64,000 nucleotides of DNA, from contig NZ_QPIB01000001.1 of NCBI RefSeq assembly GCF_003671765.1, positions 62,001 to 126,000 of the forward strand. The letters are read 5' to 3'. The notes under the pieces are model-generated. The model worked only from the letters and a program-made list of their open reading frames with translations. It had not been told where the DNA came from and did no database searches. Made by a program: the position numbers and the translations under genes. Source of the stretch: Xenophilus sp. E41. GTDB lineage: Bacteria > Pseudomonadota > Gammaproteobacteria > Burkholderiales > Burkholderiaceae_C. Positions within the stretch are counted from its first letter, which is position 1; each line of letters opens with the position of its first letter. This document shows, one piece after another, positions 8,482 to 16,885 of the stretch.

Positions 8482-8751
8482 CTACGAGACCATCCGCGGG
8501 ATCGACTCGATCATGCGACGCAGGTAGTCCACCAGCGTGGACAGCATCCAGGGCCCCGCGATGGCGAAGACCACCACGGCCGCGACCAGCTTGGGCACGA
8601 AGGCCAGCGTCGCCTCGTTGATCTGGGTGACGGCCTGGAAGATGCTCACGGCCAGGCCCACGACCAGCACCGCCAGCAGCACCGGCAGCGACACCGTGAG
8701 CAGCATGACCAGGGCGTCGCGCCCCATGGAAAGAACAGTCTGCGCGTCCAT
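8482..8751 (-). CDS. fliQ: flagellar export apparatus protein FliQ
   Basis: A small 89-residue protein with two transmembrane helices (about 14-40 and 51-75), the classic FliQ size and topology. The segment AVSIFQAVTQINEATLAFVPK between the helices is strongly conserved in FliQ/SctS proteins. It forms part of the export gate with FliP and FliR. It sits 7 nt downstream of fliP and 16 nt upstream of fliR, in one transcript. Confidence 0.96.
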   Translation of the reverse strand: MDAQTVLSMGRDALVMLLTVSLPVLLAVLVVGLAVSIFQAVTQINEATLAFVPKLVAAVVVFAIAGPWMLSTLVDYLRRMIESIPRMVS

Positions 8752-8758
8752 GCGGTCC

Positions 8759-9520
8759 TCAGGTGACGAAGCTGGCGGCCAGCGAGCCGAGCAGCAGGTT
8801 CCAGCCGTCCGCGAGCACGAACAGCATCAGCTTGAACGGCAGCGCGACGAGCACGGGTGACAACATCATCATCCCGAGCGACATGAGCACGCTCGACACC
8901 ACGATGTCGATCACCAGGAAGGGAATGAAGATCATGAAGCCGATCTGGAAGGCCGACTTCAGCTCGCTGGTGGCGAAGGCCGGGATGAGCACGCGCAGCG
9001 GCGCGGTCTCGGCCGTGGTTTCGGTGGGCAACTTGGCCAGCTTGGCGAAGAGGGCGAAATCCGACTGCCGCGTCTGCTTGAGCATGAAGTCTCGCATCGG
9101 CGCCTCGGCCCGCTGCGCCGCGGCCTCGAAGCTCAGCGAGCCGTTGCTGTAGGGCACGTAGGCGTCCTGGTAGACGCGGTCGAGCGTCGGGCCCATGACG
9201 AACAGCGTGAGAAAGAGCGAGAGCCCCACGATCACCTGGTTGGGCGGCGCCGACTGCGTGCCCATGGCCTGCCGCAGCAGCGACAGCACGATCACGATGC
9301 GCGTGAAGCCCGTCATCATCAGCAGGATGGCCGGCAGGAACGACAGCGCGGTGAAGAACAGCAAGGTCTGCACCGGCACCGAGTAGCTCGTGCCGCCGGG
9401 CGTGGAGCCGATCACCAGCGGCAGCTGCCCGGGCGCCGACTGGGCCCAGGCCGGCGCGCCGGCCGCCAGGGCTGCACCCGCGGCCGCCAGGGCGAGGAGT
9501 CGACGGTCAACCTTGAACAT
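8759..9520 (-). CDS. fliP: flagellar export apparatus protein FliP
   Basis: A 253-residue membrane protein of the type III export gate. It begins with a cleavable signal sequence (cleavage near AWA at about 26), as FliP does. Family hallmarks are TGFTRIVIVLSLLRQAMGT, followed by PPNQVIVGLSLFLT, and the C-terminal FATSELKSAFQIGFMIFIPFLVIDIVVSSVLMSLGMMMLSP stretch. The ATG overlaps the 3' end of fliO by 14 nt. Length is typical. Confidence 0.97.
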   Translation of the reverse strand: MFKVDRRLLALAAAGAALAAGAPAWAQSAPGQLPLVIGSTPGGTSYSVPVQTLLFFTALSFLPAILLMMTGFTRIVIVLSLLRQAMGTQSAPPNQVIVGLSLFLTLFVMGPTLDRVYQDAYVPYSNGSLSFEAAAQRAEAPMRDFMLKQTRQSDFALFAKLAKLPTETTAETAPLRVLIPAFATSELKSAFQIGFMIFIPFLVIDIVVSSVLMSLGMMMLSPVLVALPFKLMLFVLADGWNLLLGSLAASFVT

Positions 9521-9788
9521 GCTCGCCCGATGGTGCCGCCACGCTGTGCAGCATGCTGATGGACTGCGCGGTCACGCCCACGACCAGCCAGCAGCGCGCG
9601 CCTTCGGGGCCGACCTCCACCGTCATGATGCGCTGCTGCGGACCCACCGCCAGTGCGGACACCAGCCGGCACGCCGGGCCGGTGGCGCCCATGGGCAGCG
9701 CCCGCTTCTGCTGCAGGCGCCGGATGACCAGCGGCGCCGCCGCGACCAGGCAGATGAAGAGAACGATGGTCAGGAGACTCTGGGTCAT
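9507..9788 (-). CDS. fliO: flagellar biosynthesis protein FliO
   Basis: A 93-residue protein with one N-terminal transmembrane helix (about 4-22) and a short cytoplasmic domain, matching FliO, the chaperone for FliP assembly. The ATG at 9788 (MTQSLLT) is preferred over an upstream in-frame ATG at 9812, which would run into the fliN end. FliO is poorly conserved, so identity rests on the helix, the size and the position between fliN and fliP. Confidence 0.85.
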   Translation of the reverse strand: MTQSLLTIVLFICLVAAAPLVIRRLQQKRALPMGATGPACRLVSALAVGPQQRIMTVEVGPEGARCWLVVGVTAQSISMLHSVAAPSGEHVQG

Positions 9789-9808
9789 GGCAGGCTGTCG
9801 ACGGTGCC

Positions 9809-10174
9809 TCAACCCGCGCCGTTCATGCGGCGCAGGCGCTCCGACGGCGTGACCACGTCGGTCAGCCGGATGCCGAAGCGGTTGTTGACCATGACCACCT
9901 CGCCGCGCGCGACCAGGTAGCCGTTGACCAGCACGTCCATCGGCTCGCCCGCGAGCGCGTCCAGTTCGATCACCGAGCCCTGCGCGAGCTGCAGCACGTG
10001 CTTGATCGGCACCTTCTTGCGGCCCAGTTCCACCGACAGTTGCACCGGGATGTCGAGCACCCGGCCGATGTCCTGCACCGCCGCGGCGGCACCGGCGTCG
10101 GCGGCGGCGACGTCTTCCAGGGGTTGCGCCCAGGCGGCCTGCTCTGGCTGCAGTGCGGACGGGTCAATGGACAT
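9809..10174 (-). CDS. fliN: flagellar motor switch protein FliN
   Basis: A 121-residue C-ring subunit. The C-terminal SpoA domain (about 40-115) is clear, with IPVQLSVELGRKKVPIKHVLQL and the NGYLVARGEVVMVNNRFGIRLTDV segment. The N-terminal 35 residues are Ala-rich and variable, as in other FliN proteins. The ATG at 10174 is chosen because GGAG lies 7 nt upstream; it overlaps the fliM stop by 11 nt. With FliM and FliG it forms the switch complex controlling rotation direction. Confidence 0.95.
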   Translation of the reverse strand: MSIDPSALQPEQAAWAQPLEDVAAADAGAAAAVQDIGRVLDIPVQLSVELGRKKVPIKHVLQLAQGSVIELDALAGEPMDVLVNGYLVARGEVVMVNNRFGIRLTDVVTPSERLRRMNGAG

Positions 10175-11168
10175 GCTTTTCTCCAAGCCAATGGGGCTGA
10201 TCGCTGTGCAGCGGATGCTCCACACGCAGGGCATAGCGGCCCTCGTGGGTGCCGTAGCTGCAGGCGAAGACGGGGGTGCCCTCCACGGTCGCCGCGATCA
10301 GCGGCAACCTGTCGAGCTGAATGAAGTCGCCGGGCTTCATGCCCAGCACCTGGGCCACGGTGAGTTCCGGGCGGGCCAGTTCGGCGACGAGCGCCACCTC
10401 CACCTGCTGCAATTCGCGCGACAGCAGCGAGACCCAGCGGCGGTCTTCGGCCAGCGCACTGGCCTGCTGCGGGCCATACAGGAGGTCGCGCAGCGGTTCG
10501 AGCACGCCATAGGGCTTGCAGATGTGGATCGCGCCGGCGAAGCCGCCCATCACGATGTCCACGCTGGTCACCACCGTCATCTCGGCAGGTGCGGCGATCG
10601 ACGCGAACTGCGGATGCGTCTCCGAACGCTGGTGCACCAGGCTGAGCGGATAGATCTCGCGCCAGGCCTCGTCGTAGGCCGCGCACACCACCTGCACCAG
10701 GCGCTGGATCACGCGCTGCTCGGCCGGGGAGAAATCGCGTCCCTCCATCGAGGCCTGCAGGTTGCCGTTGCCGCCGTACATGAGGTCCACGGTCGCGCCA
10801 ACCACCGGCGCCTCGAAGGCCACCAGCACGCTGCCGCGCAGCGGCTGCAAGGCCGCGACGTTGAGGCTCGACGGGCCGTCGAGCTTCTGCAGGAATTCGC
10901 CGAAGCGCATCACCGCCAGCGGCAGGACGCTCACGTCCGCACTGCGGCGCAGCAGCTGGAACAGGCCCTGCCGCAGGTGACGCTGGAAGCGCTCGTTCAC
11001 GATGTCCAGCGTCGGCATCGGCCGGCGCACCCAGCGCTGCTCGGTGGACAGGTTGAAGTCGCGCACCGCGGCTTCGGCCATGCGCTCGACCGCGTCGGCG
11101 CCGGCCGGGGCATCGGCCGCCATGCCGGTCTCGTGAAGCTCGCTCATCGCTGCGGCCGCCTCGCTCAC
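10164..11168 (-). CDS. fliM: flagellar motor switch protein FliM, atypical N-terminus
   Basis: A 334-residue C-ring protein. The middle domain (about 50-230) has RRPMPTLDIVNERFQRHLR, the GG-N-G loop (YGGNGN) and EGRDFSPAEQRVIQRL. The C-terminal SpoA domain ends near YALRVEHPL. The first 35 residues, MSEAAAAMSELHETGMAAD onwards, do not show the LSQ-E-IDALL peptide that binds phospho-CheY in most FliM proteins. The GTG start overlaps the fliL stop (GTGA). An ATG at 11147 is the alternative and would not restore the motif. Confidence 0.93.
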   Translation of the reverse strand: MSEAAAAMSELHETGMAADAPAGADAVERMAEAAVRDFNLSTEQRWVRRPMPTLDIVNERFQRHLRQGLFQLLRRSADVSVLPLAVMRFGEFLQKLDGPSSLNVAALQPLRGSVLVAFEAPVVGATVDLMYGGNGNLQASMEGRDFSPAEQRVIQRLVQVVCAAYDEAWREIYPLSLVHQRSETHPQFASIAAPAEMTVVTSVDIVMGGFAGAIHICKPYGVLEPLRDLLYGPQQASALAEDRRWVSLLSRELQQVEVALVAELARPELTVAQVLGMKPGDFIQLDRLPLIAATVEGTPVFACSYGTHEGRYALRVEHPLHSDQPHWLGEKHVH

Positions 11169-11749
11169 TGGACGATGAAGGACGAGAACAGCACGGCGTT
11201 GACCGGCGAGGCCGGCGCCTTGCGGGCCTTGCGGCGCGGTGGCTCGTCCTCGTCGTCGGCGTCCTTCGCCTTGCGCGATGCCTTGGGCACCTCGTAGCCG
11301 AGCGCCTTGGCGACTTCGACCTGCACATCCTGCGCCAGCTTTTCCTTGCCGTCGCGCTTGAGCAGTTCTTCGGAGGTGCGCTGCGTGAGGAGCAGCAGCA
11401 CGCTGCTGCGCACGGCCGGCATCATCGCCTTCAACTGGTCCGCCGCCTTCGCGTCGACCAGGTCGAGCGTGATGCCCACCTGTGCCACGCGCTCGCCGCC
11501 CGGATCGGCCAGGTTGACGACCATGTTCTCCAGCGCGAGGTAGTTGGGCGACGCCGGCTTCTTCGCCGAGGCATGGGCGTCCTCTTCGTCGTCCTCGACA
11601 TGCGCCTTCCTGGACTGCAGGTAGAACCAGCCCCCGCCGCCTGCGCCGCCCAGCAGGACGACGAGCGCCAGCACGACGAGGAGGAGCTTGCTCTTGCCCT
11701 TGCTCTTGCCGGGCGCGGCGGCGGTGGGATCCGCGGTGGTGGCTGACAC
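11165..11749 (-). CDS. fliL: flagellar basal body-associated protein FliL
   Basis: A 194-residue single-pass membrane protein: cytoplasmic lysine-rich start, one helix (about 22-44), then a periplasmic domain with NYLALENMVVNLADPGGER, typical of FliL, which supports stator function. The C-terminus is longer than usual because of a charged Lys/Asp/Glu insert (about 155-180) before the final NAVLFSSFIVQ. The GTG start has AAGGAAA 4-6 nt upstream. A 150-bp gap separates it from fliK, so fliL may begin a transcript of its own (fliLMNOPQR). Confidence 0.94.
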   Translation of the reverse strand: MSATTADPTAAAPGKSKGKSKLLLVVLALVVLLGGAGGGGWFYLQSRKAHVEDDEEDAHASAKKPASPNYLALENMVVNLADPGGERVAQVGITLDLVDAKAADQLKAMMPAVRSSVLLLLTQRTSEELLKRDGKEKLAQDVQVEVAKALGYEVPKASRKAKDADDEDEPPRRKARKAPASPVNAVLFSSFIVQ

Positions 11750-11899
11750 GGTGTTTCCTTCAACGAGGCGGGCCCCGCCCGCACGGCATGGCGCCCGAAT
11801 GGAAGGAATTATTCGTTTCCACGCCTCGCCGGAGACGCGGAAAAGCGCCAGAAAAACCCCGCTTCACCACGCTTGCGGCCGTCTGCCGCAGGCGCCGCT

Positions 11900-13333
11900 T
11901 CAGGCGTAGACGTCGACGCCGCCACGCCGCAGTGCCCGCGGCGTGGCGGGTGCGGCCGCCTCCGGGACGGGCGTGGCTGCCGCGCCGGCGGCGCGCACGG
12001 GCCCGTCGGCCTCGCGCGCCGCCCCGCCCTCGCGCCCGGCCGAACCCGCGCCGACGCTCACCTGGCCGAGCACCAGCCCGCTGCCGCCCAACAGTTGCTC
12101 GAGCTGCGCCAGCGAATCGCCGATGAGCTGGCGCGCCTGCGCCTGCTCGCTGCGGAACGCCACATGGGCTTCGTTGCCCTGCACCTGGACGCTGACGGAC
12201 ACCGCGGCGCCAGCCGGCCCCTGCACGGTGAGTTCCGCGCCCTGTGTCTTCTGGCCGAGCCACCAGCTGATCTGATCGGCCAGCGCGCCGGCGAACTCTG
12301 CCGCCCCCGCGGGAGTCGCCGCCGGCACCGGCTGCGCCGTCGACACGCCCGAGCCCGCAGGCGCCGCCATGCTCGGCGCCAACAGCGCGTCGGACGAGGC
12401 CGGTTGGCCTGCGTCGCGCTCGCGAGGACCGCCCAGGGTGCCCGTCGCCGCAGCCATCGGCGCCAGCCCCGCCGCGAAGAGCGACTCGGCGTGCACCGCG
12501 TTCGCGAACCGCGCGGCCAGCATGTCGCCGCGCTCGACGCCTTCATGGGCCGCCTGGCGCGAAAGGTCGGCAGCGGTGTTGGCAGCGACCGTGATGCTGC
12601 CGCCGTACGGCCCCGGCCGGTCGATGGCCTGGGTCGCGGTGGCGCCACGCGCCGTCACCGCTGGCGGCAGCACGGTGCCGAAGCGCGAACCACCCGCCGC
12701 AGCTGCCGCGGCCGCCCCCGGCGTGCCGGTCTGCGCGGCAGACAGGGCGTCCACGGGCTTTGCCGCGCGAGCCGGCGGAGTCGGCCTGCCGTCGGCGTCA
12801 CCGGCCATGGCGGCCAGGTCGGGCGTCACCGCGGGGGCCGGCCCCTGCGGCATCGCATCTGCGCCCGCACCGGGGCCGGCCACCGGTGCGGCGGGCAGGC
12901 CCGCCGAGCCCGCTGTTGCGGCCCCGGCGCGAAGCCGGGCCGCGCGCCCTGCCCCACCGGTGGCTCCCGCCGCGGCGGCAGCATCGGTGCCGCTCTCCGG
13001 TGCCACGTCCTGAGGTCGGCCCGACGACAGCGCACTCTGCGTCAGCAGCAAGGCCAGGGCCGGGTCGGGCACCGCCGCCACCGCGCTCGACGGCTGTGTT
13101 TCGTCCGGCGACGGCGCGCGCCGATCGGACGCGGCACCGGGGGGCGTCGGCATGCCGGCCGCATCGGCGTCCGCCTCGCCGTCGCGAGACGGCGTGTCGA
13201 TCTGGCGTGCACTGGTGAGCGCATCGGCGAAGGCCGCGCCGGAGGCGGGTTCGCCGGCACCGGCCGTCGCCGCCGGCATCGCCGCGGCGAGCGGCGCCAC
13301 CGGTGCGCTGCTGCCGAGCGCCTGCGCGCTCAT
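11900..13333 (-). CDS. fliK: flagellar hook-length control protein FliK
   Basis: A 477-residue hook ruler and export-switch protein. Most of the chain is Ala/Pro/Gly-rich low-complexity sequence, as usual for FliK. The C-terminal hook-length domain (about 345-440) is recognisable by the QGAELTVQGPAGAAVSVSVQVQGNEAHVAF pattern followed by LGDSL-type helices. It starts with an ATGA overlap on the fliJ stop and ends 150 bp before fliL. FliK is secreted during hook growth and triggers FlhB to switch to late substrates. Confidence 0.9.
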   Translation of the reverse strand: MSAQALGSSAPVAPLAAAMPAATAGAGEPASGAAFADALTSARQIDTPSRDGEADADAAGMPTPPGAASDRRAPSPDETQPSSAVAAVPDPALALLLTQSALSSGRPQDVAPESGTDAAAAAGATGGAGRAARLRAGAATAGSAGLPAAPVAGPGAGADAMPQGPAPAVTPDLAAMAGDADGRPTPPARAAKPVDALSAAQTGTPGAAAAAAAGGSRFGTVLPPAVTARGATATQAIDRPGPYGGSITVAANTAADLSRQAAHEGVERGDMLAARFANAVHAESLFAAGLAPMAAATGTLGGPRERDAGQPASSDALLAPSMAAPAGSGVSTAQPVPAATPAGAAEFAGALADQISWWLGQKTQGAELTVQGPAGAAVSVSVQVQGNEAHVAFRSEQAQARQLIGDSLAQLEQLLGGSGLVLGQVSVGAGSAGREGGAAREADGPVRAAGAAATPVPEAAAPATPRALRRGGVDVYA

Positions 13334-13794
13334 CCCGCGAACCCGGCCAGGCCGCCGTTCGAGAGCCGCCGGTGCTGCGCGGCAGCCAGCTCGTCGGACT
13401 GCTTCTGTTCGCGGCGCTGGCGCAGCAGTTGGTCCTCGCGCTCACGCTGCGCCTGCACCTGGCGCAAGGACTCCAGGCGCGCCTCCGCCGCTCGGACGAC
13501 CTCGGCCTCCTGCGCCACCCGCGCCGCCTGCTCGGCAACGACCGAGGTCTGCAGCCGCATCGCATGCACGAGGCGCTCCATGAACTGGTAGTGGTGGCGC
13601 ATGATCTCCGGTGCGCAGCGGCCGGATTGCGCACCCCAGCGCGAGGTCGTTTCCTGCGCGTACGCCTCGAGCTGGTCGAGCTGCAGCTGCGCGCCCACCC
13701 ATTGCTGGCGTGCCTGGCTCAGCGCCTGCGCCAGCGTGTCCCGCTTGTGCGTCGCCAGCTCGATGGCGAGTTGCATTGCGTCGTTGTTCGTCAT
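13330..13794 (-). CDS. fliJ: flagellar export protein FliJ
   Basis: A 154-residue, highly charged, almost entirely helical protein consistent with the FliJ antiparallel coiled coil that activates the FliI ATPase ring. The start MTNNDAMQLAIELATHKRD is the natural beginning; the longer open frame upstream reads through fliI in another frame. It lies 20 nt after fliI and overlaps fliK by 4 nt. FliJ is weakly conserved, so the call depends partly on position. Confidence 0.9.
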   Translation of the reverse strand: MTNNDAMQLAIELATHKRDTLAQALSQARQQWVGAQLQLDQLEAYAQETTSRWGAQSGRCAPEIMRHHYQFMERLVHAMRLQTSVVAEQAARVAQEAEVVRAAEARLESLRQVQAQREREDQLLRQRREQKQSDELAAAQHRRLSNGGLAGFAG

Positions 13795-13814
13795 GGCCCT
13801 CTTATCCTGCCGCC

Positions 13815-15218
13815 TCAGGCGGCCTTGTCCTCGACCGTGTGCCGCAGTCCCTGGATGCTGCCGGCCAGCGATGCGCCCTCGTGCATGCCTTGCTGAAGAA
13901 AACCCACCATGCCCGGCTGGCGGGCGATCGCCTCGTCGAGCTGGGGGTCGCTGCCTGGCGCATACGCGCCCAGCCGGACCAGGTCGCGGCTCTTGCGGTA
14001 GCGCGAATACACCGCCCTGAAGCGCCGAGCGGCCTCCAGGTGCGGGCCGTCCACCACGTTGTGCATGACGCGCGAAGCCGACTGTTCGATGTCGATCGCC
14101 GGGAAATGCGCCTCTTCGGCCAGCGCACGCGACAGCACGATGTGTCCGTCCAGGATGGCGCGCGCGGCGTCGGCGATCGGGTCCTGCTGGTCGTCGCCTT
14201 CGGACAGCACGGTGTAGAAGGCGGTGATCGAACCCACGCCGTTGAGCCCGTTGCCGCTGCGCTCCACCAGCTGCGGCAGCTTGGCGAAGCACGACGGCGG
14301 GTAGCCCTTGGTGGCAGGTGGTTCGCCGATCGCCAGCGCGATCTCGCGCTGCGCCATCGCATAGCGGGTCAGCGAGTCCATGAGCAGCAGCACGTGCGCT
14401 CCGCGATCACGAAAGTGCTCCGCGATGCCGGTGGCATAGGCCGCGCCCTGCATGCGCAGCAGCGGCGGTGCGTCGGCCGGCGCCGCCACGACGATGGAGC
14501 GCGCGCGGCCGTCGGCCCCGAGGATGTCCTCGATGAATTCCTTGACCTCGCGGCCACGTTCCCCGATGAGGCCGACGACGATGACATCGGCGCGCGTGTA
14601 GCGGGCCATCATGCCCAGCAGCACGCTCTTGCCCACGCCCGAGCCGGCGAACAGGCCGATGCGCTGGCCACGCCCGACCGTCAGCAGGGCGTTGATCGCG
14701 CGCACACCGGTGTCCAGCGGCTCGCGCACCGGGTCGCGCTCCATGGCGTTGATCGGCGCCCGCTCCAGCGGCTCGGCCGAGACCTGCGTGAGCGGGCCCT
14801 GGTGGTCCAGCGGCACGCCCTGCGGGTCCACCACCCGCCCGAGCAGGCCCGGGCCGACGGGCAGCCGCAGCACGCCGCTGCGCACCATCACCTGGCTTTC
14901 CGGCTCGCCCAGCCGCGGCAGGGGCACGAAGGCGCTGGCCGGCCGAACGCTGGCACCGCTCGACAGGCCGTGCACGTCGCCCGCCGGCATCAGGAAGGCG
15001 CGATCACCCGAGAAGCCGACCACCTCGGCCAGCACATCCTTCTGGCCCGGCATGCGCACGAGGCACTGCGATCCGATGGGCGTGCGCAGCCCCGTGGCTT
15101 CGAGCACCAACCCGGCGACGCGGGTGAGCGAACCCTGCACCTCCAGCTGCGGCGAACGCCGCACGCGCGCGAGGGCGTCATCCATGAAGCGTTGCCAGAC
15201 GGCGGCCTCAGGCGGCAT
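13815..15218 (-). CDS. fliI: flagellum-specific ATPase FliI
   Basis: A 467-residue export ATPase related to F1-beta. Walker A is GSGVGKS (192-198), Walker B lies in the [27 protein letters not shown] stretch, and the conserved [16 protein letters not shown] and [18 protein letters not shown] segments are present. The ATG at 15218 is preferred to the one at 15233, because GAGGAG sits 7 nt before it. It overlaps fliH by 11 nt. It works with FliH and FliJ to deliver substrates to the FlhA/FlhB gate. Confidence 0.97.
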   Translation of the reverse strand: MPPEAAVWQRFMDDALARVRRSPQLEVQGSLTRVAGLVLEATGLRTPIGSQCLVRMPGQKDVLAEVVGFSGDRAFLMPAGDVHGLSSGASVRPASAFVPLPRLGEPESQVMVRSGVLRLPVGPGLLGRVVDPQGVPLDHQGPLTQVSAEPLERAPINAMERDPVREPLDTGVRAINALLTVGRGQRIGLFAGSGVGKSVLLGMMARYTRADVIVVGLIGERGREVKEFIEDILGADGRARSIVVAAPADAPPLLRMQGAAYATGIAEHFRDRGAHVLLLMDSLTRYAMAQREIALAIGEPPATKGYPPSCFAKLPQLVERSGNGLNGVGSITAFYTVLSEGDDQQDPIADAARAILDGHIVLSRALAEEAHFPAIDIEQSASRVMHNVVDGPHLEAARRFRAVYSRYRKSRDLVRLGAYAPGSDPQLDEAIARQPGMVGFLQQGMHEGASLAGSIQGLRHTVEDKAA

Positions 15219-15870
15219 GCGAAGGCTCCTCATTCCAGGGAATGTCCAGGCCTAGGCTGCCGACGGCATGCTCCCAGCGAGCGGCCACGCTCGCGTCGAC
15301 ACGGTTGGCTGCGCTCGACAGCAGGCAGTCGCCATCCGAAAGCGAGGCGTCCACCAGCACGCTCACCGACTGTTCCGCCAGTTGCGCCTGCAGGGCTGCG
15401 CCGAAACGCTCGTGGTCCGCGGGCGACAGGCTCAGGCTGCCGGGCCGCCCATCCTCGAGCAGCAGCTGCACCGCCTCCTGCGCCACCTCGGCCAGGCCCT
15501 GCGTGCCGGCGGCGAGCTCGCGGCGCAGCACCTGGCGCGCAATGGCGCAGGCGATCTCCAGGCTGCCCCGCGCGATGTCCTGCTGGGACTGCGCAAGGCC
15601 GATGCGCGCGGCATCGAACAGTGCGGCGAAGCGCTGCGCCTGCTCCGCGAGCACCCGGTCGAAGGCCTCCTGCATCTCGGCACGCACGCGGGCGGTCGCC
15701 TCGGCAACGCCGTCGGCATGGCCCTCCGCATAGCCGTGGGAGCGTGCGTCGCGCACGGCTTCGGGGCGGATCACCGGCGCCGGTTCCTTGGCGCTGCCCA
15801 TGCGGGCAAAGGTCCAGGGCGATGCGACGCCCAGGTCTTCGGCGGCAATGAAACGGGAGGTGCGGGTCAT
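15208..15870 (-). CDS. fliH: flagellar assembly protein FliH
   Basis: A 220-residue regulator and stator of FliI. The N-terminal half is helical, with the [13 protein letters not shown] glycine-repeat region characteristic of FliH. The C-terminal half (about 100-215) resembles the V/F-ATPase delta/E-type domain ([25 protein letters not shown]). It lies 4 nt from fliG and overlaps fliI. Confidence 0.93.
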   Translation of the reverse strand: MTRTSRFIAAEDLGVASPWTFARMGSAKEPAPVIRPEAVRDARSHGYAEGHADGVAEATARVRAEMQEAFDRVLAEQAQRFAALFDAARIGLAQSQQDIARGSLEIACAIARQVLRRELAAGTQGLAEVAQEAVQLLLEDGRPGSLSLSPADHERFGAALQAQLAEQSVSVLVDASLSDGDCLLSSAANRVDASVAARWEHAVGSLGLDIPWNEEPSHAA

Positions 15871-15874
15871 CGCT

Positions 15875-16864
15875 TCACACCATGCCCGAGCCGCCGCCCA
15901 GCACGATCTGCCCGTCGTCGGCGAGCTGGCGAACGGCCTTCAGGATTTCCTTCTGCTGCGCTTCCACCTCGGCCAGGCGCAACGGACCGCGCGACTCCAG
16001 GTCTTCGCGCAGCGACTCGGCGGCGCGCGAGGACATGTTGGACAGGAACTTGTCGCGCAGCGCCGGCGGCGCGCCCTTGAGCGCCACCACCAGCGTCTCG
16101 GAGGCGATCTCCTTGAGCACCAGCTGGATCGACTTGTCGTCGAGCTTGAGCGTGTCCTCGAACACGAACATCAGGTCCGCGATCTCCTGCGCCAGGTCGG
16201 GGTCGTGGCTGCGGATCGCCTCGACTGCCTGCGTGTCGACGCCGGCACCGAGCATGTTGATCATCCCCGCCGCGGCCTTGGCGCCGCCGAGCGTCGGCTT
16301 GCGCACCTTGGCGCCGCCGGCCAGCATCCGGCCCATGACCTCGTTGAGGTCCTGCAGCGCGGCGGGGTGCATGCCTTCGAGCGTCGCCACGCGCAGCAGC
16401 ACTTCGGCACGGCGCTCCTCGGGCAGTTGCACGAGGATCGACGCCGCGTGGTCGGGCTCCAGGTGCACCAGGATCGCGGCCACGATCTGCGGGTGTTCAA
16501 CCTTGAGCACCTCGGCCACCGACGGCGCGTCCATCCAGCGCAGGTTTTCGATGCCAGTGAGTTGCACCGGCTGCAGGATGCGGTCGACCAGGATCGTCGC
16601 CTTCTCCTCGCCGAGCGCACGCTGCAGCACGGCCCGCACGTAGTCGCCGGTGTCGGCGGCGAACAGGCCCTGCCCGGCCGTGGCGGTCACGAAGCGATCC
16701 GCCACCTCGCCCAGGCGGTCGCGCGAGACGACACGGGTTTTGGCGATGGTTTCACCGATCTTCTGCACCTCGCGCGGAGACAGGTGCCGCAGCACCTCGC
16801 CGGCTTCCTGTTCGCCCAGCGACATCAGCAGAATGGCGGCGTCGTTGAGGCCCTGTTCGTCCAT
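15875..16864 (-). CDS. fliG: flagellar motor switch protein FliG
   Basis: A 329-residue rotor protein. The N-terminal start (AAILLMSLGEQEAGEVLRHLSPREVQKIG), the middle EHPQIVAAILVHLEPDHAASIL segment and the C-terminal torque domain (FEDTLKLDDKSIQLVLKEI, then FLSNMSSRAAESLREDLE) all match the family. It is full length. It connects the FliF ring to FliM/FliN and contacts the MotA stator. It lies 21 nt downstream of fliF. Confidence 0.97.
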   Translation of the reverse strand: MDEQGLNDAAILLMSLGEQEAGEVLRHLSPREVQKIGETIAKTRVVSRDRLGEVADRFVTATAGQGLFAADTGDYVRAVLQRALGEEKATILVDRILQPVQLTGIENLRWMDAPSVAEVLKVEHPQIVAAILVHLEPDHAASILVQLPEERRAEVLLRVATLEGMHPAALQDLNEVMGRMLAGGAKVRKPTLGGAKAAAGMINMLGAGVDTQAVEAIRSHDPDLAQEIADLMFVFEDTLKLDDKSIQLVLKEIASETLVVALKGAPPALRDKFLSNMSSRAAESLREDLESRGPLRLAEVEAQQKEILKAVRQLADDGQIVLGGGSGMV

Positions 16865-16885
16865 GGTGTGCCCGGGTCCTCGCGA

